Shown one piece after another: positions 13,603 through 26,543 of a stretch of DNA of 64,000 nucleotides. The notes beneath the pieces were generated by a model, which saw nothing but the letters and a program-made list of their open reading frames with translations, did no database searches and was not told the origin of the DNA. The DNA is from Pterobdella sp. o SKG-2022 (taxonomy: Eukaryota > Annelida > Clitellata > Hirudinida > Piscicolidae), in assembly GCA_964035795.1 (NCBI GenBank), contig OZ038320.1:19362589-19426588 (forward strand), given 5' to 3'. The first letter of the stretch is position 1. Each line of letters starts with the position of its first letter. A program made the position numbers and the translations under genes.

Positions 13603-13604
<2 letters not shown>

Positions 13605-13653
13605 CATTTAAAATTTATATATATACTTAATATTAGACATATAACTCTGATGG

Positions 13654-16600
13654 TTAAAGAGCCGATAACTGCGGTTGTTCAGCAGAGGGGGCGGTAGGAA
13701 AGCCGGGTGGAGGCAATCTGGTATGACGGTGATCTGTGGAAAAAGGAGTATGTAACTGATGTTGTGCGAGATGGCGATTACTGAAGTCGATGTTCATAAA
13801 AGGTTGCGAGAAACTGTTGTTGCTTCCTTGTGGAATAGAAAGAATATAATAAACGTAGCTGAAATTTATTTTTCGTAATAATTTTCAACCTGAATATATG
13901 CTCGCAGCGATAATAGCAGGATCCAGGTTTATATTTTGACTTCTTACTGAATCTGGATTAGAGTGTATTTATATAAACATTAAAAAATTTCAAACCTGAT
14001 TAACTTCGAAAACAGAAGCTAAAATTTTATATAAATTTAGTCTTGTCATGAAACGTTTTATGATAAGACTAAAATTTATCCAAAGATTCTAGCTTCATTC
14101 TCAATGAATGAATGAGAAAACCTTGAATTTTAGGTTTTGTTGATAAATATATCACAAAATATACAAACGATGTCTCTGACAAATGAAAATAAACAATATT
14201 AACGATATAAAAAATATATAAATGAATAAATTTGCTTACCAAATGTGTTGTTAGCTAGGAAGTTTTCGTTATTGTGTTGTAAAAAGGGAAAGTTATAGAT
14301 AGGTTGCCATCTGTTCTGTTGAGAGGGGATAAATGAGAAGGTAGGTGAAGACGCTGAAATGAATGTAGACGATGCGTTTCGAGGGTCCATCTGGCGAAAA
14401 AAACATCACTATTAGTATAATTGTGCCTTTGAAATTATCAAAGCTTTTATTTTATGTGAATATATATAGTCTTCATGTCAAAGTTTACTTTTCTAAAGTT
14501 TTCATTTTTATTGACTATTTAAACTTTAAAAAATTTAATCTAAGATATAAGGAAATTATCAAACCCCCCACATTATAATGGTCTGGTTGTAAGTGGTTGT
14601 ATACTGTACCATGCGATGTCCTAAAAAACTCATTTTCGGAATTAGCTGCGAGTTATTTGAATTTATTTAGTATTACAGATCGATAAATGTAAATTTAAAA
14701 CTTGGTTTCCTCGTTAACAATGATTTGAACAAGTTCTATCAACAAGTTTCCCTTTATTCTTAAAACCAATGAGAGCTTCAGGTCAAGGCTTCATTATAAA
14801 ATGGTCGTTATTCTTTGACTCACTTACGAACCTATTAACATTATATATGTTATCATCGTTCTTCTCATTTAAGTTTTTTTCTGTGCATTAAACCTAAAAG
14901 TCCTTCAACTCTTGGAATGATGGACGATACCCTGACCATGCTATTGGTCTTACAAATTGTAATGATATCATTCTCATTAAAAACCAAGGTTTTCCTATTG
15001 TAGAGCAATAATTCGAGTTAAACTACATATTATTTTTCAGTTCTACTCAGACAGTACTGACAAAAATATAACGGAGATTTTTTCAAAACAGATTCATTTA
15101 CCTCCTAATGTTTTATGCTAACGTTTTATGATAAGGCTATACTTATGGAAAATTATAGCTTTTCTATTAAGTAAATGTATGAATCCTCAATTGATGTTTT
15201 TAAAGTTTAATTGCTATACAAAACATACATAAAATGTCTCTAAAAAGTTACATTAATTCCCATTATGAGGAGGTAATCCATAAACAGATTTATTTAAAAT
15301 TTAGCTAGACCAGTTTCCTTAAGTACATCCGCTGTTTACCAGAGTGAGTTTACTACTTGATATTTCAACAAAGACCAAAGACTTTAGATGCAAACATGTT
15401 TTAGAAGTTTACAGTGAAAGCTCGATTGACCACTACGTTGAGAACGGATACAGTGAATATAGTGTAGGATATGCCTGAACCTATGAAAAAGATGTGGAAT
15501 CATCTAAGGCGTGCAAAAAAGGACTTCCCCTCAGGGTTCTATAAGCTTTGCATCTACTCATCTCAAATGCACTTCTGAAATCATGCTAAGGTACAATGTA
15601 TGATACCACTACAACAAAACGTAAACATCTAAAACAAACTAGAAGATTGGGTCTATGTAGAGAGAGGACACCAAAACATTTGAAACAAACTTTCAAATTT
15701 TAATTCAAAACTTAAAGATTGAGTCTCAGTTTAGAGCATATCTTTGAACCCACATTAAAATTGAACGTTAAAGTGACAAGATAGCATAAATTTTACTTCA
15801 AAAACATTTGAACACATACTCTGTGAGTGGCTGAGGCTTCTGGAGAATGTGGAATCTGAGTGTATGGAACTTGAAAGGTCATTGGAAGGAAGGTCATTGA
15901 GGTGTAAAGAGTTTATCTTTTCCTTCTCTATCAGGTCTGCTAAGCCCTTAGAACTGATGTCTATCGGGTCAAAACCTGTGGAGATTTTAGTGGTTTAATT
16001 ATACATCCTTTGTTGATCTTTATAGTTTAGAAAATTTTCAATCTAATACGTTTTCGAAATAACAATATCAACCTAGAACTAAACGTTCGTATCATTACAT
16101 ATAGTTAATACAGCTAGAGTTGTGGATAAATAAAAGACTAAAAAAAAAGAACATTGAAGACCAGTTGAGCAATAAAAAATAGCATTACAAACCAAGGTCT
16201 TCATTGAGTGTTTGATTATTTGTATTCTCAATAACATCTTCAGGTAGACTTGATACTTCATTTTCCACTGTAAATTTTTGAGTCTTTTTAATGAAAACAC
16301 TGATCAATTTCTTAAATTGTTTTACAACAAAATTGACTCAGAACAAAATTAGAGTTAAATAAAAATTGAAACAACAATATAAGCTGAATTATCTCGCAAA
16401 ACAATTAAAATCAATCACTTTCAACGAATTATTAGCTGGTAAAACTAACAAAACAGCAATAAAAACTACCGATATTTTGAAATTCCTTCAACCCTTCTAC
16501 ACTGCCGCTACTTTCACTGACGACTATATCTGACTCTGGATGACTGTATATGTTGCTGTTAATGTTATCACTACACTCACTGCTACTATTACTCTTGTTT

Positions 16601-19110
16601 CCCTCCAACAGATCTGTATCCTTATCTGTCGCTTCTTCTAGTACAGGCGACTTTGAGCTGCTCCTTCTAGAAGTTTTATATTAGTGTTTTTATTTTGTCT
16701 ATCAAGAGATTTTTGATGGCATATATTTATTAAAACTAGAGATGATTTATTATGTAATAACAATCCTCCACAAATAAATGTTATTTACTCATTATTGGAT
16801 TTTGGATCTGACGAAACATTGTTGGAATACTGCTTTATAAGCTTTTGTTCGTACTGTAGGTGCTTACTGTAGTAATAAAAATAGTATTGCAATGTTAATA
16901 AAGAACGAACTCATGGACATCAACTGTAAGTCATTTACCATCATACAAAAAATCATAAGAGGTTTATTTATATACACATAAAGCAATTAATAAAATTTAA
17001 AAAGCAAGAGTAGTGAACCCTTGTTGTATGTCTTCTTTAGAGAATGAAGCAGCTGGATCCCCAAGGTCATGTAAGTACATGCAGTCCTGTTGTGTGATGT
17101 TGATGACCAGGATTTTGACAAACATTACAAATAACTCAAAATGACAAGATTATATTTGCGTTTGTGGATAATTTCATTATTTTATCACAAAATTTATAAA
17201 ACCGTTTAAAAAATACAAAAATGTAAAAAATTGTGCATACTGCTTTAGAGCATATGGCCCCTTTGAGGAATTGAGAACAGTATTTAGTGGTGCCGAGGGA
17301 TGCTTTAAGGTTGCGATGATCAATATGCAAATTATTCACTGCCAATATGGCGTGGTAGGCGTCCTCTGGTCTAGTGTACGTTACATATGCACTAGCACTA
17401 GGACCCTGTTGGTCATGTGGTTGTGATGTGTTAGTGGTTACTATTTGAATACTCAAGCTTTCATTTCTTTGGAACAATGTATAGCTTACTAAATAATAAA
17501 AATAAATAAATTTTACAGACAAAAAAATAATTTGAAAACTAACTTGAGAACCAACATATGAAGTACTTTGGTTGACAACCACTTTATGTATGCGACCAAA
17601 CTTACCAAAGTACTCTTGTTTCTTCAAGATCTCAGCATCTGCTAGTCTTTGTGACAACCCTACCACAAACACGAGATTTTTTTGAACTACTCTGTTATTG
17701 AATATTATTTTTAACGTTGTAATGGTGATAATAATTTGATCATCATTATAAGTTAATTATTAAAAATTTTTTGCATTTGAAGATGAGCAATCTTATTAAA
17801 AAGGGAAAAAACTTTTTCTAATAGCCTTTAAAATGAATTATGAAATAAAATTAATTGAATCAACATAAAAAACATATGAAATAATCTTTAAAAAATAAAA
17901 TAAATACAATATTCTATTAGCTGAAAAACAACATTTTGAAAATGAGTTCAAAAGTTCACTATTATAGACCATCAAAATATAATTTCAAAATATTTCATGA
18001 AAGAGACTTGAATTGAAATCTCAATTTACTTTATGCCAATAATATTGATTTTGCAAAACTACATGAATGACAATTAAAAACGTTTTTCAAACTTTTAAAA
18101 TATTAATATCTATGAAGAAATGTGGAATCAGAATGAGAAGGGATAATGTGATGGGAAAGTAAGTACCTGATATTTGTGAGGTGCTTGCGATTCTCTGATG
18201 ACTTTTGCCTTCTATTTATTTCTCGTTGTTTTCTATTTTTTCTTATATCTTGTAATCTAGATTCGTTAATAAAATTCAATTAAATAAAAATTATTTAACT
18301 TCTTGACACTAATATTTCAATTTTCTTTAAGATGAATTTTAAATCAAAACAACAAAAATAACAGTCTAGACAATTTGATACTAACTTATCTTCTGACAAT
18401 GGTTTAAACTGAGCAGGGTCTTCAGGATATGACTGGCAAGTTTTATTATGAATTTACAACTCAATGAAATTGTGAAGATTTTTATATAACGGAAAATTCG
18501 CAAATAATGACTGCCATAAAGCATTAAAACTGAAAAGGTTATGGTTGGCAAACTATGAAAAATTTTGATGAGTAACGTTAGAGTCTGTATATTCACTATT
18601 TGACATTATCATTCTCTAGATTAGTAAAATTAGACAAACTCTTCTTTAATATCAAAATTTTTTTGACAAAACAAAACAATCTAATAAAAGTAAGTTTAAA
18701 ACACTATTCAAGACACTATAATCAACTTCATATTTTACAGTTTCATTTAGAAAATTAATTTTTGATTATTGATGCATATACCTTCCGGCATGCAGGGCAT
18801 AAACCAGTTTCATTTGTGCGGATTCTGTGCCAACAAAATCTACAAATCTGATTTGGATATAATGTAATAGTTAAAAATTTTTTATATTAATACATAAACA
18901 TTCTATTTATTGTATCAGATGGAATAATAGAAATTTTAAAAAAACCTGATAACCACAAGAGCATGGTAGAAAGTTTAATTCATCTATATCAAATGCCTCC
19001 ATGCATAAAGGGCACTGTTTTGAAAATAATATATTTGAATGAAAATTGCCTTTAAACTATTTAAATCTTACCTCTGGCACATCTTCGTGATGCGAATTTC
19101 CAGTTGTCAT
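13654..19110 (-). CDS. CNOT4: CCR4-NOT complex subunit 4, RING/RRM E3 ubiquitin ligase
   Basis: E3 ubiquitin ligase linked to the CCR4-NOT mRNA-decay complex and ribosome quality control. Fourteen exons keep one frame: 19072-19110, 18946-19014, 18782-18847, 18386-18432, 18167-18256, 17544-17691, 17241-17405, 17019-17086, 16789-16866, 16470-16666, 16193-16267, 15830-15975, 14240-14390 and 13654-13826, giving 503 aa. Domains: C4C4 RING (CPLCMEAFDIDELNFLPCSC ... ICRFCWHRI ... GLCPACRK), a basic linker (RKNRKQREINRRQ), RRM (VVGLSQRLADAEILKK ... GPSASAYVTYTRPEDAYHA) and a CCCH-like zinc finger (KYCSQFLKGAICSKA / DCMYLHDLGDPAASF). The rest is Ser- and Gln/Pro-rich, with a conserved RLPPPGFPT near the end. 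The splice chain and RING-RRM order make this secure. Confidence 0.96.
14034..14210. repeat. Dispersed short intronic repeat, copy 2
   Basis: In a CNOT4 intron. It starts with an imperfect palindrome (GTCTTGTCATGAAACG ... TTTTATGATAAGAC), then TTTATCCAAAGATTCTAGCT, and ends with CGATGTCTCTGACA and a following ACAATATT. This resembles the copies at 15110 and 22975. Confidence 0.5.
14580..15829. other. Large CNOT4 intron, mostly unassigned
   Basis: About 1.4 kb between two CNOT4 coding exons (14390 and 15830). Apart from the dispersed repeat copy at 15110-15260 I see no coding exon, RNA or known element. The part at 15400-15560 is less AT-rich than its surroundings but has no open frame of note. 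Confidence 0.4.
15110..15262. repeat. Dispersed short intronic repeat, copy 3
   Basis: Second copy in CNOT4. It contains TGCTAACGTTTTATGATAAG and GCTATACTTATGGAAAATTA, then ends with AAAATGTCTCTAAAAAGTTA. The spacing of about 115 bp between the two modules matches the other complete copies. Confidence 0.6.
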
Positions 19111-20099
19111 CTAAAAATTAAAGGCAATTTTAGTAGAAGTTTGATAATATACAAAATTTGTTCAATATGCTTTATATTGATCTATGACTTTTCAAATTAT
19201 TTTTATAGTTCGGGTGAAAAGCATTGTAACATGAACATTCAAGGCAACAATTTTTTATTATAAAATATAAACATTTAATGAAAAATTATTCTGAATAAAT
19301 TTTTCGTCAAACAGGTAATTTACGTTTTAAAACTTGAAGAATTTGTAAATTTTCTTACTATATAATAAATTTCAACAAACACTTGAGACTTAAAAGTTAA
19401 AATCACGTAGATTGGTTCACGAAATTAGCACTATATACCAAAAACACTGGGTACATCTAAGCAACATTTATGCTGGCGGGTATAATTATATTACTTATAA
19501 ACTCTAACTGTATAAATTTTTGAAAAATTATTTAACTCGATTATTTTTGAACTTTAAATATTTTTTTTTAAGTTCTTAATTTTTTCCACATTGTGTTTCA
19601 AAACATTCCTTTATCAAACATTATGAAAAATTATATATAAGAAATGATAAAAAAAGGTGTAAAAAATTTGTGTTCAAAATTAAATTGAAAATGTCGAAGA
19701 ATGAGTAATTCCAATTGATTAATTATTTTTCCCAAAGTTGTAAAAACTGAGTCAAAATAATAATAGACTATTATGAAAATAATTGAACAGATGTACATAT
19801 AATTAAAATAACTGAATCGAAACATTTTGAAAGGTTTTTAAAGAATATTAAAATTACTATGTTACCTAGAATGCTTGAATTTATAAAAATAGATTTTATG
19901 AATTTCTTTTTCATAATTTTTATTTTATGATTCTGTTCATATATTCAACAAATGTCATCCGATTGTAAACGGATCGAAAGTGCCATGGTTACATGTCTCA
20001 GAAATGCTTAAATACAACAAAAACATTTATTTACCCCTAAAATTATCTTTAGTATTTTCTAAGCTGTTCAAAAGTTTACAAAATCGTGAAGTTTTGAAA
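19111..20099. other. Divergent intergenic region between CNOT4 and PKD2
   Basis: About 1 kb between the two start codons on opposite strands. It is very AT-rich, with no coding exon. It must hold both 5' ends, and a bidirectional promoter is possible, but I recognise no specific factor site. Confidence 0.5.
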
Positions 20100-23000
20100 A
20101 TGTCAGTAAATAACCTAACGTTGGATGATGCGAGTCAAGAGACAGCTAAAGACGCAGAAAATGTGAAAGCGCCAAAAAATATGAATTTTTTTCAGTCTTT
20201 CAAGTTTGGAATAAGATGTTAATTCATTTATTTCAATTCTAAAACTAAAATTTTTAATGAAATAACAACTTAGTTTTTGTAAAAATAAAATTTCTAAAAA
20301 AAAATAATTTTTTTTTTTTTTCAAAACAGCAATGTGGGCTACAAAGCAAACAGAAGAAACTAAAGGAAACTTGGATCTAACTATTAAAACTACTTTGAGA
20401 GAACTCTTCGTTTACTGTGTCTTCATATTGATTCTGTGCATAAGTATCAAAAAATCTAATTCCTTTTTATCAAGGTTTCATTGGTTTATTATTTTTTACA
20501 TCAGTGTCTTTTGGGACCACAAATAGCAGCAGTTACACCATTCATCGCATGATGCACAGTCTTTTTGTTCTCACTCCAGCAGATCCCTCCAACCCATACT
20601 CTAATTTTCTCAACCTCAACCTTCCCGAAGACTATTTTGATGTATGTATGAAAAAAGTTTTTATAATATCTTCAATTTCAGAGATTTTGAAAATTGAAAT
20701 GAATTTCATTAATTTTTTCAGTTCTTAGAGAAGGTTTTGGTGCCAAACTTGTATTCGAACTGGGATAACTATTATGGTAAGCACGATGTCTACACTGAAG
20801 GAAAATCCTTCATTTTTTACGAGCATAAATTGCAAGGTGTTCCTAGAATACGACAAGTTAAAGTTAAGAATGATTCGTGTCCGATTCCTGAAGATTTTAA
20901 TACGCAAATAAGAGTTTGTTACTCTAGCTACTCTGAAAGATCGAAAGAAACCTTGCCTTTCGGTCTTTTGAATGGAACAGCGTAAGTTTGAAAGTTTTTT
21001 TCAAATATACGTTAATAATTTTTTGAATTATCGTTCAGTTGGACTTATAGCAGCGAAGAAGAGTTGGGAGGAAGTTCCGTCAACGGGGAGGTAAACTCAT
21101 ATGATGGGGGAGGGTATTATACAAACCTGGGACCAGATGCTAACACCTCTTTAGAAACAATTGCTGAATTAAAAAAGAATTTGTGGGTTGATCGGGCTAC
21201 AAGAGCAGTCTTTGTTGATTTCACTGTTTACAATGCTAATCTTAACTACTTCTGCATAGTCAAGTTGATAAAATATTTTTTTAGCCAACGCATAAAATTT
21301 TCATGTTATCCAACATAATGTCGATTGATTTCAGACTGATAGCTGAATTTCCACCTACTGGAGGAATTATACCATCATACATATTCAGACCGGTGAAACT
21401 CATAAGATATGTCTCTACAAGCGACTATGTTATAATGGCTTGCGAAGTTATTTTTTGCCTCTATATTCTTTATTATATTGTTGAAGAAATTTTAGAGGTT
21501 TGTAAAAAAATTGAATTTTTTCAATGATATTTCTTTGAAAACTTAGATAATTATAAATAACCAAAAAAATTAATACCGACATTCTATCATATATATAAAC
21601 GACAGATCAAGAAAAACGGGTTTTCTTACTTCAAAGAGTTTTGGAATATAATCGACATTATTGTGATCATCATCAGCATTTGTGTGATTTCCTTCAACAT
21701 TTATTCCTACCTAGAAATCAAAAAACTTTTGGTTGTGATTCTTCAAAGTTCTCTCAGTTATGTCGATTTTGACTTCATTAGTTACTGGCTTGTCATTTTT
21801 AACTCTGGCATTGCAGTAATGTGTTTCCTTTCATGGGTTAAGGTTTGGAAATTTTACATCCTCTAAATAAATAAATAACATTGAAATTTGTAATTCTCAG
21901 ATTTTTAAATACGTAAGTTTCAACAAAACAATGAATCAACTTTCTTATACGATTGGAGCTAGTTCCAAGGACCTCAGTGGTTTCGCCATCATGTTTTTCA
22001 TCATATTTCTAGCGTTTGCTCAGTTGGGCTACATCATGTTTGGCACTCAAGCTGCTGACTTCAGCACTTATTCCAGTTCTATGTAAGTCCAATATTATAT
22101 CTTTTTTGTATTTAGAAGTGCCTATCAATGTAGGAAAAAACCGAAAGAAGTTAGAACACTATGGTTTTGATAAGTATAGTAACATTTTCAAGTAAAATTG
22201 CATTATATACAAATTAATTAACCTCACTTGATGATGTAAATTAAACGTTTCGTAAGCTTTGTGTTCATAATAAATTAATAAATTTTGTTTTTTCTTCATT
22301 TTATACAAAATCTTTGTATTGCTTAGCGTTATAATTTTCAAAAATTCAAAATTTGTATTTTGATTTTAGATTATATAAAGGTATAAAAAATATTTTTGTT
22401 AAAAACTATGTTACATCTTAATAAAAGTCACGAAAATCTTTAAGATTCACTTTGTTCCGTTTGATTCTGGGAGATTTCAACTTCCAAGCGTTGCAGCAGG
22501 CGAATAGAGTATTGGGTCCCATTTACTTCATCTTATATGTCTTCTTCGTTTTCTTTGTTCTTTTGAACATGTTTATAGCCATTATTAATGATACATATGC
22601 TGAAGTGAAAGCTAAACTAGATGAGCAACAGAATGAGATTGAGTTTTCTGAATTCCTCAAAAAAGTTATTTACAGACTTTTTATATCATTGTTTAATAGA
22701 TTAAATAATTGAAATTATAATTTTTCGTTTAATAATCGATAAAAATAATATCAAATATACTTATCTCAACACTAAACGTTGAATGTTTTAGAGAGCTGTC
22801 ACCATGATGGAAAAGATAAACACGAAAAAAGCACATCATAAAGGAATGTAAGAAATTTTAAGTTTTGAGATTTTGAAAGTAATATCAAATATAGCAAAAC
22901 TTGGTTTGCGATATAAATGAGAAAATTATTTTTTTTAAATGAGATTTCAAACATAGCTAAAATTTTCGATGAGTATAGCCTTACTATAATACGTTAGCAT

Positions 23001-23771
23001 AAAATTCTATACTTACCAAAAATTCTAGCTATTTTTGGTTAAAAAATGTACTAAATTTTCGCATAATATCGAAGTGAATGATTATTGATATTTCTTAAAA
23101 GAACATTAATATGTCTCTAAAAAGTTTAATTTTAAACAATATTTATAATGAGTTTTTTTGAAATATTAGAAAAGATATTGATGTGGAAGTGGCTAGCATT
23201 GGGGGTGTAAGTTACGATGGTTATTCAGACAACAAAGTAAGCTTATTATAAAAAACTTATCAATAAAATCCTTATGACATTTTTAAATTTTGAGAGTATA
23301 GTGAAAAACTATTAAACTTTGTTTTGAAAAAAAAAATTCTTAAAATAATTTTAAATAAAATTTTCTCATATTTCCAGCCTTTTGAAAATGAGAATAAAGA
23401 CCAGAATGACAAGAAAACTGAAGAAGGTTACGAGACGGGTGAGGAAGAAAAGGAAGACAACTTGAAGACGATGCAGGAACGTGTGAAACGTATGGAATGC
23501 TCCACAGGAACTCTCTTCTTCAAGATCGATTCATTCCTCATTGACCTAGAATCACTTGAGCAGTGCAAAAAAAAGAGACTTGAAAATCTGATTAAGCTTA
23601 TAAACAAAATAAACCAGGTAAAAGTTAAAATTTTGAAAATCATCAAAAATAAACTATAATCAAATTAAATTTCAGTCTATGAGCAAAGAAGCGAAGGAGA
23701 AACAAATAGACAAATGTATGAAAGATGAATTAGAAAGATGGAATAAAGAATGTTTCAAGGAGAATATTTAA
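20100..23771 (+). CDS. PKD2: Polycystin-2, TRPP-family cation channel
   Basis: Cation channel of cilia and ER. Thirteen exons close in frame to 704 aa: 20100-20217, 20330-20443, 20505-20641, 20722-20981, 21039-21263, 21335-21497, 21606-21842, 21901-22082, 22445-22664, 22792-22847, 23170-23236, 23378-23617 and 23676-23771. S1 is in exon 2. The extracellular polycystin (TOP) domain follows, with GGYYTNLG and the signature [21 protein letters not shown]2-S5 come next, then the pore [20 protein letters not shown] with the LGD filter, and S6 ([20 protein letters not shown]). The tail is acidic, then coiled-coil ([20 protein letters not shown]). It is shorter than human PKD2 (968 aa), and I see no canonical EF-hand loop. 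The ATG at 20100 is chosen; the frame is open upstream to another ATG at 19980 without domain support. Confidence 0.96.
22975..23145. repeat. Dispersed short intronic repeat, copy 4
   Basis: In the PKD2 intron after exon 10. The reverse complement of AGTATAGCCTTACTATAATA and the next bases matches the core at 15112. The forward strand continues with CTATACTTACCAAAAATTCT and ends in ATATGTCTCTAAAAAGTTTA. The core is therefore inverted relative to copy 3 while the end module keeps its orientation. Confidence 0.55.
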
Positions 23772-24059
23772 AAAATGTATCCTCATTGTAAAGAATTAGA
23801 TTTTTGAACCATATACTTGAATACTTTGAAACATTGTTGTGAATAGTTATCAAAATTACTAAAGCACAACCATTTTATTGATGACGACTCTCATATTATA
23901 CGATTTGAAAGCTTTCCATGTACATCATTCTTAATCAATCGATAAAAGTTTCTGTTGAATAAATTAAAATGTCATTTCATTCTAACTCAGTATTCAATTA
24001 CCATTTTAAAAAAGTATTAAAAGCTTGCTACCTATCGACAAACGAACTACTTAAAAATC

Positions 24060-24806
24060 ATGAAACCCTTCTTCTTTTTATTGTTTTTAAATCATTTATT
24101 AATGGTTAATGGAATTGTGTATATGCCGATTCCCATGTCAAAGCACGTGCTAAAAGCAGCTAGAACTGCTCTGAGGCTGTTTGACGATAGATGGACTGGA
24201 GGGCAAGCTCAGAGGATCCTTGATGTCGAATACGCAGAAGTGAACGTAAGTTGATCTAAAGTTTCTTGTGAGCTTATTTAAATCATATGTTCATTTTATC
24301 ACATATTTTTCTACTAGAAAGAAAGGCTTTCATATATGTTCAACAAATAAATTAGTATTAACCTTATTTCAACTTTTTCATAAAACATTTTCAAGGAATA
24401 AATTTTTATTTAAATATAAAATTTGAATTAGTTATAAAAACTTCTTTTTAAAAACACATGGTGTCTGAAGATATTTTCACAACATAACAACTTCAATAAT
24501 ATTTTGATGGTATAATAGACAGATGAAGGATTTTTGTACAACTTGAAGATGAAAGTTGGGCTACTAAGGTGTAGTGAAGCGGAACTCAAGAAACAGAAAT
24601 GCGCAGAAAGTATAGATGAGGTTTATTTTTGTTTTAATAAACCTCAATTATCAAATTTTAAAGAAGTTCTAATTTTTGGTAATTTATTTTTCACTTTTAT
24701 TTGATATTAAAGTTATTTTTTTTAGGTGATTACATGTTATTTTCGAGTTTATATGGGTATACAAAGCTATGAGAGAAGACTTTATGTACATCGTTGTTTT
24801 GAATAA
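24060..24806 (+). CDS. Small secreted cystatin-fold protein
   Basis: Three exons (24060-24245, 24519-24620, 24726-24806) give a 122-residue protein. A signal peptide (FFFLLFLNHLLMVNG) is followed by a cystatin/cathelicidin-like domain: ALRLFDDRW helix, a strand with RILDVEYAEVN, then YNLKMKVGLLRC. Four cysteines follow the type-2 cystatin pattern: C-x9-C, then C-x19-C ending in VITCYFRVYMGIQ and LYVHRCFE. The papain-inhibitor QxVxG loop and the second hairpin PW are not recognisable, so protease inhibition is not supported. It could be a diverged cystatin or another member of the fold. It follows PKD2 by about 290 bp on the same strand. Confidence 0.68.
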
Positions 24807-26543
24807 ATTTGCTTTTTAAAAATTAAATTAGATATAATAAGTTGATTTAAACTATAAAAAATTTATTATAAATAATTCACGAAACTTATAACTTAAAGGG
24901 GATTTTCAAAATAGACTCCATCTGACGTTTTTCAATTTACTCTCATCATTATTTAAGCGCAACTGTTCGAAACAATCAAAATATTGATTAAGACCAAAAG
25001 TAGTCTTTTAATATTATATTCATAGTATTATAGAAGTAAGCTTCATCTGACATTAGAAAGTAATAATTCGACCAAAAGGTTGCTCATAACTGGGGTGCGC
25101 AATTGATACGTTTCACAGGGCTACTTCGTATGAACCATCACAATAAAAAATTAACAAAAGAAAAATGAAACCTTAATAACAATAAAATAAAGGGAAAAAG
25201 AAAACATAACTGTTAACCACAGTGAAGTTTTCATAAATGGCGTTTGTTTTATAAATGTAATAAATGTTTTTGAATGAAACGGTGAAGTGCAGGTAGAAAG
25301 TTGTTCCGAGTGATCTGATTTTCAAGGCTTAAGGTATATAGTATGGGGTTTTTTAAAACGAAATTATTCTTTTACTCAAAAAATTATAAATTTATGAATG
25401 TTAAAAAAACAATAAAGACAATATCAAAACTATTATTTCTAATTTCGCCTCATATATGCTGTCCGAGTCTCGTTGTGCTGCGAATACTGTAAAAAAAAAA
25501 TAAAAATCCTGAAATATTAGGGTCTTGGTGGCCAACCATTTTTTTAACTCATTGCAAACGAAACAACTGGTTGTTGTAGTCCTTGTACTGCCAGTTTTTT
25601 TGAAAAGATGGGTATAAAACTGACGACGACGGAAGATCTTTTAGAGGAAGTCTGGTTTTGTCAAAAAGTTTCTTGCAATCATTCGTGGAAATGCAGCCAG
25701 TATTTTTTCCTGTCTCCTTATTTCTTTCTTAATTTTATTTCTTATTGAAAATATTGTGTAAAATTTATTATTTATTTATACATCGTTATTTTTACTCAAC
25801 TCGACATTCGTTTATTTTTCAATCAGAATTTTTTCCATTCCAAAATTTTTATTCATTACTTTTTCCGTTGAAGTTCTTCAATCCCTCACAATTATTTTAA
25901 CATTTGGCATGTTTGCAGAAATTTATTGGCATTCAAAAAACAAAACTTTAATTTTATGCTAAGCGTTTGAAAAAATCTTAAGCTGATGTTAAAATGAAAA
26001 AGCGAAATTAAATTCTTTACAAAGATAGGATAAAAATAAATATATATAATTTATAAATGTCTCATATCAATAGCAAGTAATAAGAAACTGAGATGAGATT
26101 TGAATATTGTGAGGCGACGAACTTTTTATATTCCTTCAGGTTACCGTTAAAAAAATATAGAATTAGTTTAGATGTATCGACATAATGATATTCTGGTCTT
26201 TTTTATTTGGCCTGACGAATGATCATTCTCTTTGACAACGGCATTTGAGTTTCAGTTTGCTATGTATTATATGAATTACCGATGAGTTATCTGAAGATGG
26301 TATCGAAAAGCTTAATTTCAATAAATTATAAAAGCTGTTTTTTTCTTTATTATTACATGAGAAATTTTTTACTCAAAATTGTTCATATATTTTTATAAAT
26401 TTCATAATAAACGTGATTTAACTCATTTGAAAAACCTTTTGTTAGCTTTAAATTATTCACGGCAAGCGCATAAATTAATGAATATTATCAAAATTATCAT
26501 TGAAATTTATATTTACAGTTCAATATTTATAAATTTGATGTAT
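24807..26543. other. Intergenic region between convergent genes, no confident gene
   Basis: AT-rich, between the cystatin-like gene and the CHTF18 3' end. A 46-codon open frame starts at an ATG at about 25609 and is less AT-biased than its surroundings, but nothing in it is recognisable. No repeat or RNA gene seen. Confidence 0.4.

Noticed and set aside
17136..17672. A continuous 178-codon minus-strand frame as one CNOT4 exon
   Set aside because: It reads through an intron at 17406-17543. Splicing GSQ to GPSASAYV matches the conserved RRM, so two exons were called.
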